The notes under the pieces were generated by a model. It did no database searches and was not told where the DNA came from. It worked only from the letters and a program-made list of their open reading frames with translations. 64,000 nucleotides of DNA from positions 310,001 through 374,000 of the forward strand of contig NZ_JFHD01000003.1 of assembly GCF_000698575.1 (NCBI RefSeq), written 5' to 3'. Position 1 is the stretch's first letter. Each line of letters starts with the position of its first letter. The stretch comes from Caballeronia zhejiangensis. GTDB lineage: Bacteria; Pseudomonadota; Gammaproteobacteria; Burkholderiales; Burkholderiaceae. Of this stretch, positions 8,388 through 17,716 are shown piece by piece. Position numbers and translations under genes: made by a program.

Positions 8388-9365
8388 TCATTTGAAACCG
8401 GACACGGCATGCGGCACATACGGTGCTTCGAGTTGCGCGATCTCGTCCGCCGTGAGATTCAGCGATAAGGCCGCGACCGCATCGCTCACATGTCCCGGTT
8501 TCGATGCACCGATGATCGGCGCGCTCACTGGCGCCTTCTGCGCAACCCACGCGAGCGCCACTTGCGCACGCGGCACGCCGCGTGCCTTCGCGACTGCAGC
8601 CACGGCTTCGACGACCGCGCGATCGGCATCGTCGGTGCGATACAGCGTGCTGCCGAAGGTATCCGATTCCTGACGCGCGCTCGTCGCGTCCCATTCGCGC
8701 GTGAGACGGCCGCGCGCAAGCGGACTCCAGGGCAACACGCCGATGCCCTGATCCCTGCAAAGCGGCATCATCTCGCGTTCTTCCTCGCGATACAGCAGAT
8801 TCAAATGATTCTGCATCGTTCTGAACTCGGTCCATCCGTTCGCGCGAGAGGTATAGAGCGCTTTGCTGAACTGCCACGCATACATCGACGATGCGCCGAT
8901 ATAACGCGCCTTGCCCGCCTTCACGACATCATGTAGTGCTTCGAGCGTTTCCTCAATCGGCGTCGTGTAATCCCATCGATGAATCTGATAGAGATCGACG
9001 TAATCGGTCCCGAGCCGCTTCAGGCTGTTATCGATTTCGTTGAAGATCGCCTTGCGCGAGAGCCCCGCGCCATTCGGACCGGGACGCATGCGATTGAATA
9101 CCTTCGTCGCGATGACGATGTCGTCGCGCTTCGTGAAATCGCGCAGCGCACGTCCGACGATTTCCTCCGACGTGCCGTCCGAGTAAGTATTGGCCGTGTC
9201 GAAGAAATTGATGCCCGCGTCCAATGCTTCCTTGATGAGCGGACGGCTCTTTTCCTCATCGAGCGTCCAGGGATGCGTGCCACGATCGGGCGCGCCGTAG
9301 GTCATGCAACCAAGACAGAGCCGCGACACCTCGAGACCGGTCGAGCCCAGTTTCACGTATTCCAT
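8388..9365 (-). CDS. Aldo/keto reductase
   Basis: A 325-aa NADPH-dependent TIM-barrel reductase. The catalytic tetrad is visible as Asp56, Tyr61, Lys88 and His129 (FDTANTYSDG, IATKV, YQIHRWD), and the C-terminal cofactor segment reads PIIGASKPGHV. It resembles the YajO/Tas-like group acting on aldehydes, alpha-keto aldehydes or related carbonyls. AAGGAG lies about nine bases before the ATG. It converges with the lipoprotein gene and appears to be a single unit; substrate not predictable. Confidence 0.88.
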   Translation of the reverse strand: MEYVKLGSTGLEVSRLCLGCMTYGAPDRGTHPWTLDEEKSRPLIKEALDAGINFFDTANTYSDGTSEEIVGRALRDFTKRDDIVIATKVFNRMRPGPNGAGLSRKAIFNEIDNSLKRLGTDYVDLYQIHRWDYTTPIEETLEALHDVVKAGKARYIGASSMYAWQFSKALYTSRANGWTEFRTMQNHLNLLYREEEREMMPLCRDQGIGVLPWSPLARGRLTREWDATSARQESDTFGSTLYRTDDADRAVVEAVAAVAKARGVPRAQVALAWVAQKAPVSAPIIGASKPGHVSDAVAALSLNLTADEIAQLEAPYVPHAVSGFK

Positions 9366-9480
9366 CGTGCGAATCTCCTTGCAAAGCGAAAGGCATGCGC
9401 TAAAGCCTGCGCATGGCGACGAAAGCCCTAAACATTAACGCAGTATGGGATCGCGTGCTTTCTTTGCATGGACATGCACC

Positions 9481-10377
9481 TTATAACGCCAGCACATTCA
9501 CCGCCACATCCACATGGTGCGCGCCTCCGCCGAGAATCATCCCGCGCAGCAACGACACATCGCTGTAATCGCGCCCCGTCGCGAGCGTCACATGGTCGAG
9601 GTCCGCGAGCACATCATTGGTCGGATCGAGGTCGATCCATCCGCTTTGCGGACAATGCACCGACACCCACGCATGCGAAGCATCGGCGCCGATCAACCTC
9701 GGGTGCCCCGGCGGCGGATCGTTGCGCAGATAGCCGCTCACATAACGAGCAGGCAATCCAAGCGCACGCAGGCAGCCGATCATCACTTGCGAGAAGTCCT
9801 GACACACGCCATGACGCAATTCGAACGCACGCGATGCGGGCGTATCGAACGCAGTCGCAGACGGTTTGTAGTCGAAGTCCGCATGAATGCGATGCATCAG
9901 ATCGATGGCGCCCGCGACGAGCGGCGTGCCCTTATCGAAGCTCGCTTGCGCATACGCGCGCAATGCATGATCGAGCGAGATATTGGGCGACGCATAACAG
10001 AATTCGCTTTCCGGATAGAACGAACCACTCGCGCTGTAGCGCAAGCGATCCGCGACATCTTCCCAAGGCGGCGTCGCTTCGGCATCGAGCGCATCCCAGC
10101 GCGGCGTAAGCCGGACCGTGGTTTCGCTCGTCATCGAAAGCCGTTCGTGCGGCGCATCGAGCGAGAAGTACAACACGTCATTGCCGAATGCATCGACGCG
10201 GCTATGCACATAAGACGGTACCGGATCGATGCGCTCGGTATGCGAGATAACCTGCTGCCAGGGACAATGCAGCGGACGGATCGTCGCCAGGTGCTGCGCG
10301 ATTTCGACGGGCGTCGAGTATCGATAGGTGGTCCGATGCGTGACCGCGAGCACGGTATCGTTCAGGCCAAGGCTCAT
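9481..10377 (-). CDS. Transglutaminase-like cysteine protease-fold protein
   Basis: A 298-aa cytosolic protein with an N-terminal beta domain (HRTTYRYSTPVE) and a papain-like transglutaminase core. The expected triad is Cys192 (HGVCQDFSQ), His235 (DASHAWV) and Asp251 (WIDLDPTN). The ATG at 10377 overlaps the stop of the fused ATP-grasp/alpha-E gene by ATGA, so the two are co-translated. In this family context the triad could hydrolyse or exchange an amide or peptide bond made by the ATP-grasp enzyme. It is the last gene of the operon starting with the DUF2126 gene at 16470. Confidence 0.88.
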   Translation of the reverse strand: MSLGLNDTVLAVTHRTTYRYSTPVEIAQHLATIRPLHCPWQQVISHTERIDPVPSYVHSRVDAFGNDVLYFSLDAPHERLSMTSETTVRLTPRWDALDAEATPPWEDVADRLRYSASGSFYPESEFCYASPNISLDHALRAYAQASFDKGTPLVAGAIDLMHRIHADFDYKPSATAFDTPASRAFELRHGVCQDFSQVMIGCLRALGLPARYVSGYLRNDPPPGHPRLIGADASHAWVSVHCPQSGWIDLDPTNDVLADLDHVTLATGRDYSDVSLLRGMILGGGAHHVDVAVNVLAL

Positions 10378-12998
10378 GACGACACCTGTGCGGCAAGCGT
10401 ATTCGCGTGACTGAAGTAGCGCGCGCTGACTTCGTTCGATGCCGCGCTGACCGACGCAATGAGCCGGTCGCATACCGCGATCAGCGCATCGTGACGGCCA
10501 TCGGCCCGCGTTTCGCAGAGCGCGGTGAGATCGGGCAACGCATCGGCGTGAACGAGAAGATCAGCGAAACGTGTCGCTTGTGCGCGGCGTGCGCCACCGG
10601 CTGCGGCAGCGATCTCATCGAGCTTCGTACGCAAGCGCGAGTACACCCCATAGAGTCCGCGCGGATTGGTTTGATCGACGACGATGAGATCGATCAACGC
10701 CGGCACTTCGAGTCTTCCCGGATAAAGCGAGCGATACGTGAGCGTGCTGTCGAAGAGTTGCAAGAGAAGATCGAAGCCCGCGGGCGACGCGAGCGTGCCC
10801 CGCTCGGCGACGACATGCAGGATCGTAGCCATCGTCGATACGCGTTCGATATGTCTTCCGATGAAGAGCAGCCGCCATGCTTCATCACGCGTCATGCGAT
10901 CGCCTTGCGCGCCGCTGATTGCGGACAATTGCGTCGCAAGATGTTCGAGCGCGCCTGCAAGCATCACGCGATCGTAATCGCGGCCGATGCGAACCGTGCC
11001 TTCATCTGCCTTATCGCTCGGCGAGAGACGCGCGAGCGCATCACGAAAGTCGTTGCGCGATGCGAGGATCGTGCGCCAGTGGTCCGTCGAAAGCCGGTCG
11101 CGAATTTCGCCACATGCGCGCGCCTGATCCGCGAGATTGTCGCCGATGCTCGTCGCTTTGCTCGATTCCGGCAAGCCCGCGACGAGCACACGTTCGAACG
11201 CTTGCGGCGTGCTGCGCGCGAGCGTTTCGCCCGATGGGATGAGTCCGCATTGCGATGCGAGTTCAGTGAGCGTCGGAAAGAGTTCTTCAGCATCGTTGCC
11301 ATCGAGCATGCCGAGCAGAAGGCGGCACAAGCGCACGTTGTTTTCCGCGCGCTCGCCATAACGACCCGCCCAGAAAAGATTCTCCGCGGCTCGGCTCGAC
11401 ACGATGCGATGCTTGCGCAGCTCGCCCGGCTTCATCGGCGTCGGTTGCAACGACACGGCGCTACCGGGCTGGCTCGACATCACCCATGTATCGACGCTGC
11501 TGCCGCCGAACTGCATGGACACGGTCGCGCGCTTGTCGGCCGCGAGCCGCGTGAAGCCGCCTGGCATCACGCTCCAGCTTCCGTCGATGTTGGCGATCGC
11601 ATAGGCGCGCAGCACGCATGGACGCGAGCCGAGCGCGCCATCATGAAAGCGCGGCGCCGTGGAGAACGGCAGATTCTCCTGCACCGTGAAGACATCCGGC
11701 GCGCGTTCGATGCGTTCGCGCCATGCCGAAAGCGCCTGCACGCCCGCATCGATGCCCGGTGCGTGATCGGCCTGCGCGCCAGGCCATGTCGGCGCGATGA
11801 GCGCGTGATCGAGGCGCTCGAATACTTCGGACCGCGCGGCTTCTTCGCCGCACCACCATGTCGGCACCGTCGGCAATTCCAGAGTTTCATCCAGCAAGGC
11901 TTGCGCAATGCCCGGCAAAAACGCGTTGAGCGCGGGGGATTCCGTGAAGCCCGCGCCCGGCACGTTCGACACCATCACATTGCCCGCACGCATGACCTGC
12001 AGCAAGCCGGGCACGCCGATGGTGGAGTCCGCGCGCAATTCGACGGGATCGCAGAATGCATCGTCAAGACGCCGTATCACTGCGTGCACGCGCGACAGGC
12101 CGGCAAGCGTCTTCAGATAGAGCTTGTCGTGCCGCACCGTGAGGTCCTTGCCTTCGACGAGCGTCACGCCCAGATATCGCGCGAGAAACACATGCTCGAA
12201 GTAAGTCTCGCTGAATGGGCCGGGACTCAGCAACGCGATATGCGGCGCATCGTTCGATGCATCGCTGCGGCCGTCGTCGTCATCGTGCATCGTCGCGCGA
12301 GCCGCTTGCGCGATCGTCGCGATGAGTTGCGAATAGGTCGCCGCGAGACGGCTCACATGCATCGCGCGAAAGGGATCGGCGAAGAGGCTCGAGACGATCA
12401 ATCTGTTTTCGAGCGCATAACCCAAACCGGAAGGCACTTCGGTGCGATGCGCGATGACCGTCCACGAGCCGGATGGCGCGCGCGCGAGATCGACAGCGAC
12501 GATCTGCAGAAAGCGGCCGCACGGCGGCATGAAACCCTTCACCGCGCGCAAGTAGCCGGGATGCCCGAAGACGAGCGCGCCCGGCAGCAGGCCGCGATGC
12601 AGCAATGTCTGCGGACCATAGACATCCGCGACGATCGCTTCCATCAAGCGCGCGCGTTGCGCAACGCCGCGCTCGATCAGCGCCCACTCTTCTTCATCGA
12701 TGATGAGCGGCAGGAGATCGAGCGACCACGCACGCGGCTTGCCGTTATCGGCATACACGTTGTACGTGATGTCGTTGTCGCGCACCTGCTGCGCGACGGC
12801 GGCGACGCCATCGTCGAGCCGCTCGACGCCCTGCTCGCCGAGCAATTCGAAAAACTGACGCCAGGGCTCACGCAACTGGCCTGCCGCGTCGCGCAATTCG
12901 TCCCAATGCCCTTCGCGCGCGGGCAGCGTGCGCAGCAGCGCGAGCGCATCGATGCGGGCCGAGGCGATGTCGAAAGGCAAGGTCGATTGATAGGCCAA
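10374..12998 (-). CDS. Fused circularly permuted ATP-grasp (DUF407-type) and alpha-E (DUF403) protein
   Basis: An 874-aa fusion. Residues about 60-510 match the circularly permuted type-2 ATP-grasp fold: TYNVYADN, GHPGYLRAVKG, the EVPSGLGYALENR segment, YFEHVFLARYLGV, GVPGLLQVMRAGNV and MPGGFTRLA. Residues about 545-870 are an alpha-helical alpha-E domain beginning SSRAAENLFWAGRYGERAEN. Such proteins are predicted to make amide or peptide bonds using ATP. The segment expected to hold the ATP-binding Lys and Gly-rich loop reads ALIAPTWPGAQADHAPG here, lacking both, unlike the free-standing copy at 18773-20245. The start is TTG at 12998 without a good ribosome site, 37 bases after the DUF2126 stop. 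Confidence 0.85.
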   Translation of the reverse strand: MAYQSTLPFDIASARIDALALLRTLPAREGHWDELRDAAGQLREPWRQFFELLGEQGVERLDDGVAAVAQQVRDNDITYNVYADNGKPRAWSLDLLPLIIDEEEWALIERGVAQRARLMEAIVADVYGPQTLLHRGLLPGALVFGHPGYLRAVKGFMPPCGRFLQIVAVDLARAPSGSWTVIAHRTEVPSGLGYALENRLIVSSLFADPFRAMHVSRLAATYSQLIATIAQAARATMHDDDDGRSDASNDAPHIALLSPGPFSETYFEHVFLARYLGVTLVEGKDLTVRHDKLYLKTLAGLSRVHAVIRRLDDAFCDPVELRADSTIGVPGLLQVMRAGNVMVSNVPGAGFTESPALNAFLPGIAQALLDETLELPTVPTWWCGEEAARSEVFERLDHALIAPTWPGAQADHAPGIDAGVQALSAWRERIERAPDVFTVQENLPFSTAPRFHDGALGSRPCVLRAYAIANIDGSWSVMPGGFTRLAADKRATVSMQFGGSSVDTWVMSSQPGSAVSLQPTPMKPGELRKHRIVSSRAAENLFWAGRYGERAENNVRLCRLLLGMLDGNDAEELFPTLTELASQCGLIPSGETLARSTPQAFERVLVAGLPESSKATSIGDNLADQARACGEIRDRLSTDHWRTILASRNDFRDALARLSPSDKADEGTVRIGRDYDRVMLAGALEHLATQLSAISGAQGDRMTRDEAWRLLFIGRHIERVSTMATILHVVAERGTLASPAGFDLLLQLFDSTLTYRSLYPGRLEVPALIDLIVVDQTNPRGLYGVYSRLRTKLDEIAAAAGGARRAQATRFADLLVHADALPDLTALCETRADGRHDALIAVCDRLIASVSAASNEVSARYFSHANTLAAQVSS

Positions 12999-13035
12999 TG
13001 TCGTCTCTGTTCTTTATTCGAATGATGATTGCACT

Positions 13036-16000
13036 TCAACGATAGCGCAGGTCGAGCGTGAACGGGAATTCGAGGCTGCGTTCGCGGGCTTCGACATGCA
13101 TCGCACCGGGCGTGTGTCCTGTCGCGAAGAAGCGTGCGCGCCTGCGGCTTTCGGCTTCATAGGCGTTGACCGGGAAGGTTTGATAGTTGCGTCCGCCCGG
13201 ATGCGCGACGTGGTACTGACATCCCCCGATCGCGCGTCCGGTCCATGTATCGACGATATCGAAGGTAAGCGGCGCATGTACGTCGATGGTCGGATGCAGG
13301 GATGCGGCTTGCGACCACGCGCGAAAGCGCACGCCGGCCACGTATTCGCTTACGCGCCCTGTAGGTTGCAGCGGCAGCGTCTCGCCATTGACAGTTACGA
13401 CATGCCGATTGCCATTCAGTCCGAGCACGCGCACTTCGAGACGTTCGACGGATGAATCGACGAAACGCACCGTGCCGCCGATCGCGCCCTCTTCGCCCAT
13501 GACGTGCCACGGTTCGAGTGCATTGCGGATCGTGAGCGCGATGCCGTTCGTATCGTATGCGCCGACGAGTGGGAAGCGGAACTCGAAATGCGGCGCGAAC
13601 CAGCTTCGCTCGAATGCGAAGCCCGCTTCGCGCAACTCGCTGAGCACGTCGTCGAAATCCATTTGCACGAAAGTGCCGAGCATGAACCGGTCATGCAGTT
13701 CGGTGCCCCAGCGCGTGAGTCGCGCGGTATAGGGGGCGTTCCAAAATCGTGCAACGAGCGCGCGCAACAACAGTTGTTGCACGAGACTCATGCGCGCGTG
13801 CGGCGGCATTTCGAAGCCGCGCAGTTCGAGCAGGCCGAGCCGGCCAGTGGGTCCGTCGGGCGAATACAGCTTGTCGATGCAAAACTCCGCGCGGTGCGTG
13901 TTGCCCGTTACGTCGATCAGGATGTTGCGCAAAATGCGGTCGATAAGCCACGGCGGCACAGTGGCATTGCCGCGTCCGCCGAGCATGTCGAGTTGTCTTT
14001 GCAGTTCGGCGAACGCGATCTCGAGTTCATAGACCTGATCGTTGCGTGCTTCGTCGACGCGCGGCGCCTGACTCGTCGGACCGATAAAAAGCCCTGAAAA
14101 CAGCATCGACAGCGATGGATGGTTATGCCAGTACGCGATCAGGCTCGCAAGCAGATCGGGGCGACGAAGGAATGGACTGTCGGCGGGTGTCGCACCGCCA
14201 AGCACGAAGTGATTGCCGCCGCCGGTGCCGGTGTGCCGGCCATCGAGCATGAATTTCTCGGGGCTTAAATACGACTCGTGCGCCGCGTTGTACAAGAACT
14301 CCGTGTGTTCGACAAGATCGTTCCAGTTCGCAGCCGGATGAATGTTCACCTCGATCACGCCCGGATCCGGCGTCACCTGGAGCATCTTGAGACGCGCATC
14401 GCGCGGCGGCGGATAGCCTTCGACAATGACCGGAATCTTCAGATCGGAAGCCGTGGCTTCGATGGCCGCAAGCAGATCGAGATAGTCGTCGAGTTCGGTG
14501 AGCGGCGGCATGAAGACATGCATCAGCTTGTTGCCGTTGCCGAGCTTTTCGAGGGCGTCGGCTTCCGCTTTCGGACCGGCCGCGCGCGCGGGGTCACGCG
14601 CTTCCACGCACACAGCGGTCCGCGCGATCCAGCCAGCCGACTCGCCGCGTTGCGGGACGCGCTCCCGCGACGGACCCGTTGCCATTGCATGCCGCGTTCC
14701 GACCGCATCGGCATTTTGCATGCGCGATTCATTATCCAAATCCGCATATTGCATGCGTAATTCAGTCGCGGTGCGCAATGGCGTCGACGGCGCGAACGGA
14801 TCGTGCGCGTGCTGCCACGGATAATCGCCTTCCGAAACCCACGGCAGCGAGTCGAGCGGCAAACGGTAGCCCATCGGCGAATCGCCCGGAATCAGGTACA
14901 TGCGCTCGTCGCGGAAGAACCACGGACCGCTGGTCCAGCGGCCCGGCTGCATCGTGGGGGCGTCTTCGCGCGAAATCGGCAGCGCGTAGCCCGTAATCGA
15001 CGGAAGTCCTGCATCGAACACACGCCGCAGCCGGGCGCGCTCGAGTTCGTCGTCCAGACGCGAGTCGAAAGGATCGACGTTCACCGGCAAGCGGCGTTCG
15101 CGCCACAGGTAGTACCACGTATCCTCGTAGGCGGGTTGAATGTATTTTGAATCCAAAGACAACTTGCCAGCGAGATGACGAATGAAGCGCGCGGCGTCAT
15201 CCGATGTGTAAGACGCGGGCTGCCGCTCGTCCGCAAAAAGCGACGGATCGTGCCAGCACGGTTCGCCATCCGCGCGCCAGAAAAGCGACAGCGCCCAGCG
15301 CGGCAATTGCTCGCCCGGATACCACTTGCCCTGTCCGATGTGCAGGAAGCCGCTTGCGCCGTACTGCGCGCGCAGCTTGTCCATCAGCGAAACGGCGTAG
15401 GCGCGCTTCGTCGGGCCCAGCGCATCGGTGTTCCATTCCGGTTCATCGCGATCGCGAACCGAAACATAAGTCGGCTCGCCACCCATGGTGAGACGCACAT
15501 CGGATGCATTCAATCGCGCATCCACCTGCTCGCCCATACGCAGCACCGCGTTCCAGTCTTCCTCGCTATAAGGCTTCGTCACGCGCGGCGTTTCGAGCAC
15601 GCGCTCGATCGACATCGCATGAACGAATTCGACTTCGCATTTGTCAATCGCGCCAGAGACCGGTGCCGCACTGTCCGGCTCCGGCGTGCACGCGACCGGA
15701 ATATGTCCTTCGCCGGCGAGCAGGCCGGAAGTAGGATCGAAGCCTATCCAGCCCGCTCCAGGCAGGAACACTTCGCACCACGCGTGCAGGTCGGTGAAGT
15801 CCACTTCGGTGCCGCTCGGGCCATCGAGCGATTTGGTATCCGGTGCGAGCTGCAACAGATAGCCCGACACGAAGCGCGCCGCCAGCCCGAGATGACGCAG
15901 CGTTTCCACGAGTAGCCAGCCCGAATCCCGGCACGAACCCGCCGCGCTTTCAAGCGTTTCCTCGGGCGTCTGCACGCCCGGCTCCATGCGGATCAGATAG

Positions 16001-16470
16001 CGAATCTCGTGGGATAGCCTTTGATTCAATTCGACGAGAAAATCGATCGTCGCGCGCGGGGAGCGATCGATACTTTCGACAAATGCGGCAAAGCGCGGAG
16101 TCGGCTCACGCTTGACCATGTAAGGCGCGAGATCATGCAGCAATTCTGGCGCATAGCTGAATGGAAACTTTTCGGCGGCCGGTTCGAGAAAAAAGTCGAA
16201 CGGGTTATAGACGGCCATTTCCGCAACGAGATCGACCGTTACCTTGAATTCGCGCGTTTTCTCGGGGAAAACCAGTCGCGCCTGATAGTTCGCGAACGCG
16301 TCCTGCTGCCAGTTGATGAAATGATCCTCTGGCTCGACACGCATCGAATACGACACGATCGGCGTCCGGCAATGGGGCGCAGGCCGCAAGCGCACGACTT
16401 GCGGCGAAAGACCGACGAGCCGGTCATAGCGATAGTGCGTGACATGGTTCAACGCGACACGAATGGACAC
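13036..16470 (-). CDS. Transglutaminase-DUF2126 protein
   Basis: A very large 1144-aa protein. The N-terminal 300 residues form a transglutaminase-fold domain with the triad Cys in AAGSCRDSGW, His in DLHAWCEVF and Asp in IGFDPTSG. The rest is the DUF2126 domain typical of this gene neighbourhood; the conserved look of TMGGEPTYVS, GKWYPGEQLPRW and TGNTHRAEFCIDKL suggests an enzymatic part, but its reaction is not known. Residues about 575-640 look like a poorly conserved linker and contain an 11-residue imperfect tandem repeat (RMQYAD, RMQNAD). The start is GTG at 16470 with AGGAG at a normal distance. First gene of a three-gene operon. Confidence 0.88.
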   Translation of the reverse strand: MSIRVALNHVTHYRYDRLVGLSPQVVRLRPAPHCRTPIVSYSMRVEPEDHFINWQQDAFANYQARLVFPEKTREFKVTVDLVAEMAVYNPFDFFLEPAAEKFPFSYAPELLHDLAPYMVKREPTPRFAAFVESIDRSPRATIDFLVELNQRLSHEIRYLIRMEPGVQTPEETLESAAGSCRDSGWLLVETLRHLGLAARFVSGYLLQLAPDTKSLDGPSGTEVDFTDLHAWCEVFLPGAGWIGFDPTSGLLAGEGHIPVACTPEPDSAAPVSGAIDKCEVEFVHAMSIERVLETPRVTKPYSEEDWNAVLRMGEQVDARLNASDVRLTMGGEPTYVSVRDRDEPEWNTDALGPTKRAYAVSLMDKLRAQYGASGFLHIGQGKWYPGEQLPRWALSLFWRADGEPCWHDPSLFADERQPASYTSDDAARFIRHLAGKLSLDSKYIQPAYEDTWYYLWRERRLPVNVDPFDSRLDDELERARLRRVFDAGLPSITGYALPISREDAPTMQPGRWTSGPWFFRDERMYLIPGDSPMGYRLPLDSLPWVSEGDYPWQHAHDPFAPSTPLRTATELRMQYADLDNESRMQNADAVGTRHAMATGPSRERVPQRGESAGWIARTAVCVEARDPARAAGPKAEADALEKLGNGNKLMHVFMPPLTELDDYLDLLAAIEATASDLKIPVIVEGYPPPRDARLKMLQVTPDPGVIEVNIHPAANWNDLVEHTEFLYNAAHESYLSPEKFMLDGRHTGTGGGNHFVLGGATPADSPFLRRPDLLASLIAYWHNHPSLSMLFSGLFIGPTSQAPRVDEARNDQVYELEIAFAELQRQLDMLGGRGNATVPPWLIDRILRNILIDVTGNTHRAEFCIDKLYSPDGPTGRLGLLELRGFEMPPHARMSLVQQLLLRALVARFWNAPYTARLTRWGTELHDRFMLGTFVQMDFDDVLSELREAGFAFERSWFAPHFEFRFPLVGAYDTNGIALTIRNALEPWHVMGEEGAIGGTVRFVDSSVERLEVRVLGLNGNRHVVTVNGETLPLQPTGRVSEYVAGVRFRAWSQAASLHPTIDVHAPLTFDIVDTWTGRAIGGCQYHVAHPGGRNYQTFPVNAYEAESRRRARFFATGHTPGAMHVEARERSLEFPFTLDLRYR

Positions 16471-16635
16471 ACCGGACTCCTTTGCTCAATTGACGCCGCG
16501 CACACAAGCCGCGCTGCAACGCGTTTTTCTGCTTGTCATGGAAAAAACGTTCTGACTACGGCACGATGTTTGCGACTGCTTCGCCGATAGCGCGCACACT
16601 GAACCTCGCGCAATAACACTTCCGCCGACCACACG

Positions 16636-17706
16636 ATGAAGACCTTTCACTGCAATCGCTGCAACCAGCTCGTGTTCTTCGAGAACACGCATTGCGAAAA
16701 CTGCGGCGCGCGGCTCGGCTATGTGCCCGAGATCAGTCAGATCAGCGCCTTCGAAGAAAACGGGGACGGTCGCTGGCGCAGCCTGCATCCGCTCGCCAAA
16801 GATCTCCTCTATCGGCCGTGCCATAACTACGTGGTCGAAAATGTCTGCAACTGGGTCGTTCCTGCGCCCGACGTCGATCCGGCCGACCCGCTGTGCTGCT
16901 CGTGCCAATTGACGAGCACCATTCCCAACCTCTCGAATCCGGAAAACCGCGTCTACTGGTATCGCATCGAAGCCGCGAAGCGCCGCCTGCTGTACACGTT
17001 TTCCGAGTTGGGCCTGCCCGTGAGGTCGCGTCAGGAAGATCCCGAGCGCGGCCTCGAATTCCAGTTTCTCGAAGCCGATGCGCAAGGCCATGGCGTAATG
17101 ACGGGCCATAACAACGGCATCATCACGCTCAACATCGCTGAAGCTGACGATGCTCATCGCGAGAAAACGCGCTCTGCGCTTCACGAGCCGTATCGCACCT
17201 TGCTCGGTCATTTCCGTCATGAATCCGGGCATTACTTCTTTGATCGCCTGATCGCGGACACCGCCCGCATCGCACCGTTTCGCACTGCATTCGGCGACGA
17301 ACAAGCCGACTACGCCGCCGCACTCGACCGCCATTACCAGGAAGGTCCGCCCGCTCAATGGGAAGACAACTTCATCAGTGCCTACGCCACGATGCATCCG
17401 TGGGAAGACTGGGCGGAGACCTGGGCGCATTATCTGCATATCGTCGACACGCTCGATACCGCCGTATCGTGCGGCCTCGTGCTCGTGCCCGATAGTCCGC
17501 ACGAGCCGACGCTTACCGATCAGACGCCCGTCGACGAAACCACGTTTGATAACCTCATGAAACGCTGGTTTCCACTCACTTATGTCCTGAATAGCCTGAA
17601 TCGCAGCCTCGGCATGCCCGACGGCTATCCGTTCACGCTCGCGCCGCCTGTCATCGACAAGCTCCGCTTCGTGCATCGTGTCGTCGCGGCGGCGGCCAAG
17701 CGCTGA
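16636..17706 (+). CDS. Zinc-ribbon putative zinc metallopeptidase (HESGH)
   Basis: A 356-aa cytosolic protein. An N-terminal zinc ribbon uses Cys6, Cys9, Cys20 and Cys23, with further cysteines around residues 62-90 (PLCCSC). A metallopeptidase-like core carries His195-Glu196-Ser-Gly-His199 (HESGHYFFD) and a downstream acidic/aromatic helix WEDWAETWAHYLH, which may supply the third zinc ligand. It is transcribed away from the DUF2126 operon, 165 bases between starts, and converges with the alpha-E gene. Its position inside the ATP-grasp/alpha-E/transglutaminase cluster suggests processing of the same peptide or protein product (inference). Confidence 0.85.
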   Translation: MKTFHCNRCNQLVFFENTHCENCGARLGYVPEISQISAFEENGDGRWRSLHPLAKDLLYRPCHNYVVENVCNWVVPAPDVDPADPLCCSCQLTSTIPNLSNPENRVYWYRIEAAKRRLLYTFSELGLPVRSRQEDPERGLEFQFLEADAQGHGVMTGHNNGIITLNIAEADDAHREKTRSALHEPYRTLLGHFRHESGHYFFDRLIADTARIAPFRTAFGDEQADYAAALDRHYQEGPPAQWEDNFISAYATMHPWEDWAETWAHYLHIVDTLDTAVSCGLVLVPDSPHEPTLTDQTPVDETTFDNLMKRWFPLTYVLNSLNRSLGMPDGYPFTLAPPVIDKLRFVHRVVAAAAKR

Positions 17707-17716
17707 ACGCACGCGC

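Noticed and set aside
10407..13025. 872-aa open frame antisense to the fused ATP-grasp/alpha-E gene
   Set aside because: Arg/His/Ala-rich translation without domain features; a by-product of high-GC codon use opposite a real gene.
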